Shown in pieces: positions 33,728-41,525 of a stretch of 64,000 nt of DNA. The stretch is taken from positions 1,364,001-1,428,000 of the forward strand of contig NZ_CP094241.1 of assembly GCF_022749495.1 (NCBI RefSeq). Reading direction: 5' to 3'. Positions within the stretch are counted from its first letter, which is position 1; each line of letters starts with the position of its first letter. Both the position numbers and the translations under genes were made by a program. This DNA comes from Neisseria macacae ATCC 33926 (lineage in GTDB: Bacteria; Pseudomonadota; Gammaproteobacteria; Burkholderiales; Neisseriaceae). A model generated the notes under the pieces. It was not told where the DNA came from. It did no database searches and was given only the letters and a program-made list of their open reading frames with translations.

Positions 33728-33837
33728 AGGGTGTTCTCGATACTTTCGGGCTTGGGGTTGTTAAGTAAGACTGTGTTTTTTGGTTTTGGTTTTGCCGCTG
33801 CCGAAAGGTCGTCTGAAACGGTTGCGGAGCGCCAATT

Positions 33838-34644
33838 TTACAGGCTTAATCCGTCGGCGGAAACGGTATTTACAATTTTGCCGCCGCCTGTGTCGTCGGG
33901 TGTGAAATCGGGCGGCGGGAGGCCGAGTTTGGCGGCTTCGGCGGTGTAGAAATCGCGGCGGGTCGGATGGTGCGGTTCGACGATGTTGCGGATGCGTCTG
34001 CCGTTTGGATGGAGGGTCGTCTGAAACAGGGTTTCGACGGCAATATCGCGGTGGACGATATTGACGGGCTGGTTGCCGCCCGGAATGTTTTGTTTTTGAA
34101 CGAGGCGGCTGACGGGATGGCGTTCGGCGCAATAAAGCCCGCCCAGCCGCAGGATGTCGATGTTCGGAACGCCGCTGTCGAGCAGGTATTGTTCGGCAGC
34201 AAGGATTTGGCGGGCGGACTCGGTTTGCGGGTCGGGTGTGGCAGTTTCGTCGCATTCGCGCGCTTTATCGCCGTAAACGCTGGTGCTGCTCGTGAAAATC
34301 AGGTGTTGCACGTTACACGCCCGGGCAAGTTCTGCCCATTGTTTGACGGTGTCGGCGTAATGCGTCAGCGAGGATGGCGGCAAAAGACAGAACCAAACGG
34401 GTTTGTCGGCGTGGTGCTGCCAAATGGTGGTATCACAGGCACGATCCGCACTCGGAAACGCACTGTCTTGATTGAGGTCGAGAGTGTCGAGGCGTATGGG
34501 CAGATTGATATCGTCCGAAGTCAGGCTGCGCTTGACGGCGGCAACGCGGCTGCCGTGTTCGTAAAGTTTCTGCGCCAAAGGACGGCCGAGGTAGCCTAGG
34601 CCTAAGATGGATGCGTCGGGGGAGGTGGAAAGAGGGTTTATCAT
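33838..34644 (-). CDS. NAD(P)-dependent epimerase/dehydratase family protein (YeeZ-like SDR)
   Basis: 268 residues from the ATG at 34644. The nucleotide-binding GLGYLGRPLAQKL sits at the N-terminus, and an extended-SDR body follows with TSSTSVYG and LRLGGLYC. The catalytic Tyr region is SSTSVYGDKA without a clear YxxxK, as in atypical SDR such as YeeZ. Substrate unknown. A DUS inside the gene (34015-34024) is translated. Confidence 0.75.
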   Translation of the reverse strand: MINPLSTSPDASILGLGYLGRPLAQKLYEHGSRVAAVKRSLTSDDINLPIRLDTLDLNQDSAFPSADRACDTTIWQHHADKPVWFCLLPPSSLTHYADTVKQWAELARACNVQHLIFTSSTSVYGDKARECDETATPDPQTESARQILAAEQYLLDSGVPNIDILRLGGLYCAERHPVSRLVQKQNIPGGNQPVNIVHRDIAVETLFQTTLHPNGRRIRNIVEPHHPTRRDFYTAEAAKLGLPPPDFTPDDTGGGKIVNTVSADGLSL

Positions 34645-34656
34645 GTTTATAGATGA

Positions 34657-34686
34657 ATGCCGTCTGAAAATCAGCTCAGACGGCAT
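34657..34686. terminator. Inverted AT-type DUS pair (ATGCCGTCTGAA) after the TetR gene
   Basis: ATGCCGTCTGAA and CTCAGACGGCAT six bases apart. This is the dialect of N. meningitidis and N. gonorrhoeae, unlike the GTCGTCTGAA form that dominates the window. Confidence 0.8.
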
Positions 34687-34691
34687 GGAAA

Positions 34692-35342
34692 TTATGACTG
34701 CGCACCGCCTATTTTCCGGTCGTATTCCTCGCGGTGTTTCGGCAAGAGATAGGGGCGCAGGAGGCTTAAGGTACGACGGATGCCGCGTGCTTTAGAGTCT
34801 TCGGTCAGCTTGGTGCGTCCGCGCAGGGAGCTGTCGAAGTCAAACCAGTATTTCGTGACCATCCACATATTGACGGCGAGGTCGTTCATGGCGGTTTGGT
34901 CGGCTTGGATGATGTTCAATCCGTTGAGCTGGGTGAGCAGGTTGACCAAGAGCGGGGAGACTTTGGCTTGGGTGAAGGTATTGTGTTCGCCCAATAGTTC
35001 GGCACTGCGTGCAAGCAGGGTGTTCACGTCGCTAAAGAGGAAGCGGTATTCCCACATGACATCGTAAATGCCCGCCATATAATTGATGGAGTCTTCCACA
35101 TCGGACGGCAACACGGCTTCATTCAGGTATGCCAGCAGGGCTTCGCTGTAACGTTTGAACAGTTGGACGATGATTTCGTCTTTGTTGCGGAAGTGGTAAT
35201 AGAGATTGCCCGGACTGATGCCTAAATGCGCCGCGATATGGTTGGTACTGATGTTGCGCTCGCCTTCCTCGTTGAAAAGCGCAAGGCTGGCGTCGATGAT
35301 GCGGGTGTAAGTATTGGTTTTTGCAATGCGGGTCACGGGCAT
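34692..35342 (-). CDS. TetR-family transcriptional regulator
   Basis: 216 residues from the ATG at 35342 (AAGGAGT upstream). The N-terminal HTH is clear: RIIDASLALFNEEGERNIST, then HLGISPGNLYYHFRNKDEI. The C-terminal ligand-binding domain is rich in helices and aromatic residues and resembles the FadR/YcdC-like TetR group. The target is unknown. It is 11 bases downstream of the murB stop but likely has its own promoter. Confidence 0.9.
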   Translation of the reverse strand: MPVTRIAKTNTYTRIIDASLALFNEEGERNISTNHIAAHLGISPGNLYYHFRNKDEIIVQLFKRYSEALLAYLNEAVLPSDVEDSINYMAGIYDVMWEYRFLFSDVNTLLARSAELLGEHNTFTQAKVSPLLVNLLTQLNGLNIIQADQTAMNDLAVNMWMVTKYWFDFDSSLRGRTKLTEDSKARGIRRTLSLLRPYLLPKHREEYDRKIGGAQS

Positions 35343-35353
35343 ACTCCTTGGAT

Positions 35354-36394
35354 TTACAGGCTGAACGAAGCGGGCAGCCAATTGGGTTCTGCGTGTAATT
35401 CTACCTGAAATCGAGTAAATACTGTATTGCAGACGTGTTGCGCCAGTTTCCAAACGTCGTCTGAAGAGGCATTGTTTTTGTTCACCAAAACCAAAGCCTG
35501 CCGGTCGTGTACCGCCGCGCCGCCGATTTGGAAGCCTTTCAGACGACATTGGTCGATCAGCCAGCCGGCGGCGAGTTTGACCGAACCGTCGGGCTGCGGA
35601 TAGCGCGGCATATCGGGATGCTGCTGCAACAGGGAAGCGGCTTTTTCCGCGCTGACGACGGGGTTTTTAAAGAAACTGCCGACATTACCAAGTACGTTAG
35701 GATTAGGAAGTTTACTGTTGCGGATTGCACACACTGCGTCGGAAACATCTTTCGCCGTCGGCGTTCTGCCCGCGCTCCGTTCGGTAACGGCGGCTGCCAA
35801 ATCGCCGTAACCCAAATTCGGTTCGAAACGCTCTTTCAGGGCGAACACGACCGAAACAATCACATAACGCCCTTTGCCTTCCTGCTTGAACAGGCTTTCG
35901 CGGTAGGCAAAGCGGCAGTCGGCATTGGAAAGCTCGACAAAGGTTTCCGTATCCAAATCGAAGCAACGCACGCTGTGAATCACGTCTTTCGCTTCCACGC
36001 CGTATGCGCCGATGTTCTGCACGGGCGACGCGCCGACCGTACCCGGAATCAGGCTTAGGTTTTCCAGGCCGTTCAAGCCCAGCGCGACGGTGTGCAGGAC
36101 AAAATCGTGCCAGATTTCGCCTGCCTGCGCTTCAATGTAAACGAGGCCGTCTAAACGCGCAATCTCGCGTATGCCTTTGTTTTCCATATGTACGACCAGC
36201 CCGGCGTAATCCTGCATCAAAAGGATGTTGCTGCCGCCGCCGAGCCATAAAACGGTATCGCGGTCGAACTCGGGCAGCCGGACGATGTCGCGCAATTCAT
36301 CGGCGTGTTCGAGCGCGATAAAGGCTTGGGCTTGGGCGCGAAGACCGAAGGTGTTGTAGGGGGTGAGGTCGGTTTGGTATTGGATGGGTTGCAT
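35354..36394 (-). CDS. murB: UDP-N-acetylenolpyruvoylglucosamine reductase MurB
   Basis: FAD enzyme of peptidoglycan precursor synthesis. 346 residues, type I MurB. Recognisable are NTFGLRAQAQAF, LGGGSNILL, IPGTVGASPVQNIGAYGVEA and GNVGSFFKNPVV (active-site Ser), and a C-terminal WLIDQCRLKGFQIGGAAVH. Usual length. Confidence 0.96.
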   Translation of the reverse strand: MQPIQYQTDLTPYNTFGLRAQAQAFIALEHADELRDIVRLPEFDRDTVLWLGGGSNILLMQDYAGLVVHMENKGIREIARLDGLVYIEAQAGEIWHDFVLHTVALGLNGLENLSLIPGTVGASPVQNIGAYGVEAKDVIHSVRCFDLDTETFVELSNADCRFAYRESLFKQEGKGRYVIVSVVFALKERFEPNLGYGDLAAAVTERSAGRTPTAKDVSDAVCAIRNSKLPNPNVLGNVGSFFKNPVVSAEKAASLLQQHPDMPRYPQPDGSVKLAAGWLIDQCRLKGFQIGGAAVHDRQALVLVNKNNASSDDVWKLAQHVCNTVFTRFQVELHAEPNWLPASFSL

Positions 36395-36562
36395 GGGTTT
36401 AAACTTTAAAATATGTTTTTATCAAAACAAAGATGAAACGGGTTTATCGCTGTTTATCCTCAAGCTGTCCTTATTTCAGCAGGCGATCAAAGTTTTTTAG
36501 TTTTACCATCATCAACGGTTACCCAAAAATTTTGAATAACTGAATTTTCTTCTTTGGGCTAG

Positions 36563-36617
36563 AAAGTGCGGCTTCAGACGACGTTTTGAAAACATTGAGA
36601 GAATTGACCGCACTTTT
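36563..36617 (-). terminator. Inverted pair of Haemophilus-type uptake sequences with an embedded DUS
   Basis: AAAGTGCGGC at 36563 and ACCGCACTTTT at 36607 (the exact complement of AAAAGTGCGGT, the Pasteurellaceae uptake core). They face each other just beyond the AAA ATPase stop, with TTCAGACGACGTTTTG between them. In Haemophilus such pairs serve as terminators. Confidence 0.7.
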
Positions 36618-36628
36618 TACTCCTTCAA

Positions 36629-38065
36629 CTATAACAATCTAATCATTTCCTCAATAGATTGTCTAAGTTCATTTTCCGTATAAAGTGCATTTCGCCGATT
36701 TTCAGGATGATGAATATGGTTGCGGATAAATGTTTGCAAGGTTACGTCATATGGAGCTTGTGCGGCTCCATTGTTTTCTCGTATCCATTGTTTAGTGAAC
36801 TGAATATTCCTACTCTGTAACCATTGTTCAAAGTCTTTTTCTCGAAATTGCCCACTATCATGTTGTAATTTCCCATATAATTCATTGTGTAGTTCCACCG
36901 TAGGCAATTTATACGCCTTGAAATTAATTTCTCCCCATGTTGGACTCCAAGGAAACATTTTCTCCAATGAAGCATCTTCTACAATATTGCTAATTCCCTC
37001 TTTTCTAAAAATAAACAGGCCAACATTGCTTAAGTGTGGCGTAACCAAAAAATATGGCGAATGCGTGGTTAAAAATACTTGTTTAGTTCTTGAAATTTCT
37101 AATAACGCCTCAAGCAATTTAGTTTGCCCTTTTGGATGTAAACAAAGCTCAGGCTCATCAATAAACAAATAAAACGGCTTAGTCTGACCTTGCTCTTCAT
37201 CATGCGCTAACTCTTCTGCATAGACTTGAAGCAAGGCTAATGCAACAGAACGCTGCATACCATTACCTTTTTCGGACATTGGAATATCCACACCATCGTC
37301 AATAAAGATAGAGGCATTTTTAAAAAACGAATCTATCTTTAGTTCATCAAATCTAAAATGAATATCAGCTTGTCCGAATTGTTCAGTAAAAATACGTTGA
37401 ACTTTCTGTTCGATAGTAGCAATTTGTTGACGCAAATTAGAAGCTGGTGAATTAAATACCTGATTAAAACTATCACGAAATGTTTGATATTCAGCCGAAT
37501 TGATATGCGCCTGAGCAATTTCTTTCAGTAGCAATCCGCAAAGAGTTGTAGATCCGAAAGCCGCTTCATCATTAGGATTTGTATCTGCCCAAATAAAATT
37601 AGTTTCAAAAAGAGCCTTAAAAGGAGCATCGATCCCACTTGGATTTGAATAGTCCTGAGATTCGTTATCCCACAAATCCAATTTCTTACAAGAAACTGTA
37701 TTTCTCTTAGCTTTTAAATTCTGCTCATTATTAATTGCATTATTAAAAGCTGCTTGTTTATTCCTTTGAACAAAATAAGTTATTGCATTTTGAATATTCC
37801 CACAAAAAGCCAGCTCAACGCACGCGTCATTTGGCCGAGTATCATCTGCCAGTTTACTTTTTATTCTATAAGCTTCATCTTCTTTGATACCGTTCCTTAA
37901 GAAATTTATAGCTTCAAAAATAGACGATTTCCCAGAGTTATTTTCTCCGATAAAAATGTTCAAACCACTACCAGCAGTTGCTCCATCAGGAATTTTAAAT
38001 TCAATCTGATGGTTATCACCGATAAACCCTTTAAAATTAGATAAACAAATACTTTTTATAAACAT
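36629..38065 (-). CDS. AAA ATPase, OLD/RecF-like (probable defence protein)
   Basis: 478 residues. Walker A is GENNSGKSS (40-48), an ABC-signature-like SEKGNGMQRSVAL lies at 264-276, Walker B is FYLFIDEPELCLHP (298-311) and the H-loop is TTHSPYF (333-339). This order is that of AAA_15/AAA_21 SMC-like ATPases related to OLD nucleases and Abi proteins. No Toprim nuclease domain follows; the last ~110 residues are a separate helical region with RNHIHHPENRR. Low GC and the Haemophilus uptake sequences at its 3' end indicate transfer. A single-gene anti-phage role is inference. Confidence 0.8.
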   Translation of the reverse strand: MFIKSICLSNFKGFIGDNHQIEFKIPDGATAGSGLNIFIGENNSGKSSIFEAINFLRNGIKEDEAYRIKSKLADDTRPNDACVELAFCGNIQNAITYFVQRNKQAAFNNAINNEQNLKAKRNTVSCKKLDLWDNESQDYSNPSGIDAPFKALFETNFIWADTNPNDEAAFGSTTLCGLLLKEIAQAHINSAEYQTFRDSFNQVFNSPASNLRQQIATIEQKVQRIFTEQFGQADIHFRFDELKIDSFFKNASIFIDDGVDIPMSEKGNGMQRSVALALLQVYAEELAHDEEQGQTKPFYLFIDEPELCLHPKGQTKLLEALLEISRTKQVFLTTHSPYFLVTPHLSNVGLFIFRKEGISNIVEDASLEKMFPWSPTWGEINFKAYKLPTVELHNELYGKLQHDSGQFREKDFEQWLQSRNIQFTKQWIRENNGAAQAPYDVTLQTFIRNHIHHPENRRNALYTENELRQSIEEMIRLL

Positions 38066-38091
38066 AACGGTTTCCTTATCTTAGGTTAGAA

Positions 38092-38200
38092 ATAGAGATT
38101 GAGCTAAAACACCAAACTCTCTCCCTTCAAAAACTCTAAATCCTCCCAGCTCAACCCTGCCACATCATCCATTAATATTGTAATTAGCAGACTTCATCCT
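38092..38200 (-). pseudogene. Short orphan coding tail upstream of the AAA ATPase
   Basis: In this strand ATGGATGATGTGGC opens MDDVAGLSWEDLEFLKGESL, ending VF and stop. It looks like the last residues of a larger protein, but a TGA lies nine codons upstream of that ATG. It may be a relic of the gene that preceded the ATPase in its donor, or of the replaced resident gene. No family could be named. Confidence 0.3.
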
Positions 38201-38213
38201 ACCTATGGAATTT

Positions 38214-39593
38214 TCAGACGACCTTATGCGATCTGACCATCTCCCTGCTGCACAATTCCAAGCACCACACTAAGGCGACGGCTGCGATGGTGAGCGAGGC
38301 AATCAATGCCGTCCAGAAGCCGTAAATGCCCATATCGAAACGGTAGGCGAGCAGGTAGCCCGGCAGCAGGCCGCAGCCCCAGAAGGCGGCGGCGTGGATG
38401 AACATCGGTACTTTGGTCACTTTATAGCCGCGCAGGGCGTAGGACGCGATGCATTGGGTGAAGTCTGCCGGTTGGAACAAACCGGCGAACAGCAGGACGG
38501 TGGCGGCGATGCTTAAAACCGCCGGATCATCGTTGTACATGCTTGCCAGCGGGGAACGGAATAATACCAAGGAAAGCACGGTAATCACGGCGAGCACCCA
38601 GCCCGACACCAGCGATACGCCCGAAATATAACGCGCCCGCGAAAATTCGCGCCGCCCCAGCGAAAAGCCGATACGCACCGTCCCAGCCGAGCCGACGCTT
38701 TGCGGAATCATATAGAGAATCCCCGACAAACTGATGCCGACCTGCTGCGCCGCCACATAATCCTCGCCGAAAGGCGCAATCAAAAACACGATAAACGAAA
38801 ACGCGCTGGCTTCCAAAAAATAAGACAGCCCGATGGGCGCACCGATTTTCCAAATCTGTTTGAACACCGCCCAATCCGGTTTGCCGAATTTCGCCGTCAG
38901 TCCGAACGGGCGGAAGAATTTTTCCTTGGCGATATAAATCCACAACGCCAGCGCGCTGAACCAAAACACCGCCATCGTCGCCAACCCGCAGCCCGCGCCG
39001 CCCAAAGCGGGCATACCGAATTTGCCGTAAACGAAAATATAGTTCAGCGGCACGTTCAACACAAACGCCGCGAAGCTGACCAACATAATCAGACGCGGGC
39101 GGTTCAGGCTGGAAGCGTAGGCGTGCAGCGCGCGGTGTACCATTGCCGCCGGCATCGCCAGACTGGTGAACAACATATACTGCGCCATCGTGCCTTCGAC
39201 ATAATCGCTCAAGGTCAGCCAGTTGCGGAACGGCGTAATCGCCGTCCACATCAATACCATGCCGAAAATCCCCAAAAACAGCCCGAACCAAATCCCCTGC
39301 CGCCCCGTTTCGCCTACTTCGTCGGTTTTACCCGCGCCGTAAAGCTGGGCAATCAGCGAGTTCAGCGCCGCCATAATGCCCATAAACGTAATATAAACCG
39401 TGGCAAACGCGCTGCTGCCCAACGCCACCGCCGCCAAGTCCTCCGTACTCGCATCGCCCGCCATCACGGTATCGACAAAACCGATGCCCACCTGCGCGAC
39501 CTGCGCCAACAGCATGGGCAGGGCAAGGGCGGTCAGCAGGCGGATTTCTTTCAGGAAGACGGGAAAGGAAAAGCGGTTGAGGTCGAGCAGCAT
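38214..39593 (-). CDS. norM: MATE-family multidrug efflux pump NorM
   Basis: 459-residue Na+/H+-coupled exporter with about 12 membrane helices in two similar halves. MLLAQVAQVGIGFVDTVMAG at the N-terminus and the PIGLSYFLEASAF segment in the second half are typical of NorM. It closely fits the Neisseria pump that exports cationic drugs and fluoroquinolones in relatives. A DUS overlaps its 3' end. Confidence 0.93.
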   Translation of the reverse strand: MLLDLNRFSFPVFLKEIRLLTALALPMLLAQVAQVGIGFVDTVMAGDASTEDLAAVALGSSAFATVYITFMGIMAALNSLIAQLYGAGKTDEVGETGRQGIWFGLFLGIFGMVLMWTAITPFRNWLTLSDYVEGTMAQYMLFTSLAMPAAMVHRALHAYASSLNRPRLIMLVSFAAFVLNVPLNYIFVYGKFGMPALGGAGCGLATMAVFWFSALALWIYIAKEKFFRPFGLTAKFGKPDWAVFKQIWKIGAPIGLSYFLEASAFSFIVFLIAPFGEDYVAAQQVGISLSGILYMIPQSVGSAGTVRIGFSLGRREFSRARYISGVSLVSGWVLAVITVLSLVLFRSPLASMYNDDPAVLSIAATVLLFAGLFQPADFTQCIASYALRGYKVTKVPMFIHAAAFWGCGLLPGYLLAYRFDMGIYGFWTALIASLTIAAVALVWCLELCSREMVRSHKVV

Positions 39594-39630
39594 AAGTGTT
39601 TGTAGAACTTTAAAAAAGCGGAAATAAAGA

Positions 39631-39660
39631 AACAGGTCGTCTGAAAATAGACGGCCTGTT
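39631..39660. terminator. DUS-derived hairpin upstream of norM
   Basis: AACAGGTCGTCT and AGACGGCCTGTT (one G-T pair) with a six-base loop. Confidence 0.65.
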
Positions 39661-39748
39661 CCGTATGGGCATGGGATGCGACATTATAGTGGAAACGGAG
39701 GTCGATTGACAGCGTGCTCAGGCAGCTTTTCAGACGACCTCTTGCGCA

Positions 39749-41365
39749 TCAAAGCAAAGGCTGCTGCCGCACGATGGCGCGGATGACGGCGCGGTTGGGG
39801 TGCAGGGCGGTGCGTAGGCGTTGGGACAGCGGCTGGGGCAGGCCGAGGATGTCGGCGGCAATGGCGGCGGCGCAGACGGGGGCGGTGGCGAGGCCGCGCG
39901 TGCCGTGGGCGGTGTTGATGTAGGCGTTCGGCAGGTAGGGGCAGGGGACGTTGTCGAGGCGGTAGTTTTTGTCCAACGCGAGTTTGGCGTAGGCAGTCTG
40001 CATGACGGCGATGTCGCCGAGCGCGCCGACAACGGGCAGGTGGTCGGGACTGTCGCAGCGCAGGGCGGCGTGTCCTTGCGGCGGGGTAGAGAGGTCGTCT
40101 GAAACCGAGCAAAGCGGGTTTTGTTCAAACAATGATTGCGCCAATGGCGGGTTGAGTTGTTGCAGGGCGGCGCGGTTGGCGGTTTCTTCGTGCGGGTGCC
40201 AAGCGTCGTCGTTGCTGTTGAGGACAAAGGTTGCGCCGTAGCAGTGTTGCCCCCGCCAGCTCGGGCTGATGTAGCTTTCGCCGGATAGGGCACAGCGCAG
40301 GCGTTCGGAAAAACCGCTTGCCGCCACTACGCCGGTTTGTCCGCGGATTTGGCGGAAAGGCAGGGCGGAGACGTTGGCGTCTGCGGCGTTCGGGCTGTGC
40401 GCGCCCATGCAGTAGATGATGTGGGTTGCGCTGAAGCTGCCGCGCGGTGTGTGTGCTGTCCAGTTTGCGCCGTCGTATTCGGCGGAGGATAGGGGCGTGT
40501 CTTCGTGCAACGCAATCAGCGGATGAGCCAGCAAGGCGCGGACAACGGCGGGCGGGTTCAGCCATACGCCCTGCGGCCAGTAGAGGCCGTCTGAAAAGAC
40601 GTCTATGCCTGCGATTTGCGCGGCTTCGTCGGCGGACACGCTGCGGTAAAGGTGGGTGTGATGTTGCTGCAAACCCAATGCCTGATTGCGTTTGCGTTCG
40701 GCTTCGTCGAAATTGAGGTGCAACACGCCGTCGCCGCCCCATGCGTCGGAATCGGGCAGCAGGTCTTGCAGCAGGCGGCGGGTATAGCCGTAGCCTGCCA
40801 GCAGCAGTTCGGTCTGCTCGGTGTCGTGCGGCGAGATTTTGGCGTAGAGCAGCCCTTGGCGGTTGCCGCTGCCGCCTTGCGCCGCTTTGCCCGCTTCCAA
40901 AACGGTAACGCGCACGCCGTGTTCCGCCAGTTTACGCGCGGTCGCGGCTCCGGCAATGCCCGCGCCGATAACCAGCGCGCTTTCGGGCGGGGTGATGGCT
41001 TGAGGTCGTCTGAACCAAGGTTTGACGGGCTTGGGCGCGGCTTGCGGTACGGCTTCGGTCTGCCATTTGATAGGGGCGAAATGTTCGTACAGGCTGTCGG
41101 CGCGGTGCGGCGGGACAAGCCAGATATGCACGTCGGGCAACAGGTTTTCCAGAAAGTTGACGCTGTTGAACTGAAGGCATTTCACGGCTTGGTCGAGGCG
41201 GGTTTTCAGACGACCTTCCAGTTCGCTCGGAGCATCGGACAAAGGAAAATCAGGAATGCGGTTTTCGCTCAGACAGGCGACCAGATGCAGCGGCGCAGGA
41301 TGAGTTTCGATCACGCGGGCAAGTTCGGCGGGGGCGGGCGGGGTGTTCCAAGCGAGGATGGGCAT
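39749..41365 (-). CDS. mnmC: FAD-dependent cmnm5s2U34 oxidoreductase (MnmC C-terminal half, stand-alone)
   Basis: Removes the carboxymethyl group in tRNA wobble-uridine modification. 538 residues. A DAO-type FAD domain begins with ALVIGAGIAGAATARKLAEHG (about 129-149), followed by GSGNRQGLLYAKIS and PFRQIRGQTGVV. The methyltransferase half of E. coli MnmC is absent. Instead there are ~120 residues of unclear origin at the N-terminus (WNTPPAPAELARVIETHPAP), containing a translated DUS (EGRLKTR). A CREE lies just upstream of the start. Confidence 0.87.
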   Translation of the reverse strand: MPILAWNTPPAPAELARVIETHPAPLHLVACLSENRIPDFPLSDAPSELEGRLKTRLDQAVKCLQFNSVNFLENLLPDVHIWLVPPHRADSLYEHFAPIKWQTEAVPQAAPKPVKPWFRRPQAITPPESALVIGAGIAGAATARKLAEHGVRVTVLEAGKAAQGGSGNRQGLLYAKISPHDTEQTELLLAGYGYTRRLLQDLLPDSDAWGGDGVLHLNFDEAERKRNQALGLQQHHTHLYRSVSADEAAQIAGIDVFSDGLYWPQGVWLNPPAVVRALLAHPLIALHEDTPLSSAEYDGANWTAHTPRGSFSATHIIYCMGAHSPNAADANVSALPFRQIRGQTGVVAASGFSERLRCALSGESYISPSWRGQHCYGATFVLNSNDDAWHPHEETANRAALQQLNPPLAQSLFEQNPLCSVSDDLSTPPQGHAALRCDSPDHLPVVGALGDIAVMQTAYAKLALDKNYRLDNVPCPYLPNAYINTAHGTRGLATAPVCAAAIAADILGLPQPLSQRLRTALHPNRAVIRAIVRQQPLL

Positions 41366-41393
41366 AGCGGGGTCGTCTGAAAAAGAGGTTGAT

Positions 41394-41500
41394 TATAGTG
41401 GATTAACTTTAAACCAGTACGGCGTTGCCTCGCCTTGCCGTACTATCTGTACTGTCTGCGGCTTCGTCGCCTTGTCCTGATTTAAATTTAATCCACTATA
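41394..41500. repeat. Correia-type element, 107-bp class
   Basis: TATAGTGGATTAACTTTAAA at the left and AATTTAATCCACTATA at the right with the full 107-bp core, in the reverse orientation of the 7284 copy. It lies between the mnmC start and the recombinase-like gene. Confidence 0.93.
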
Positions 41501-41525
41501 CTGAAGCACCGTCTGTCGGCTTGCC

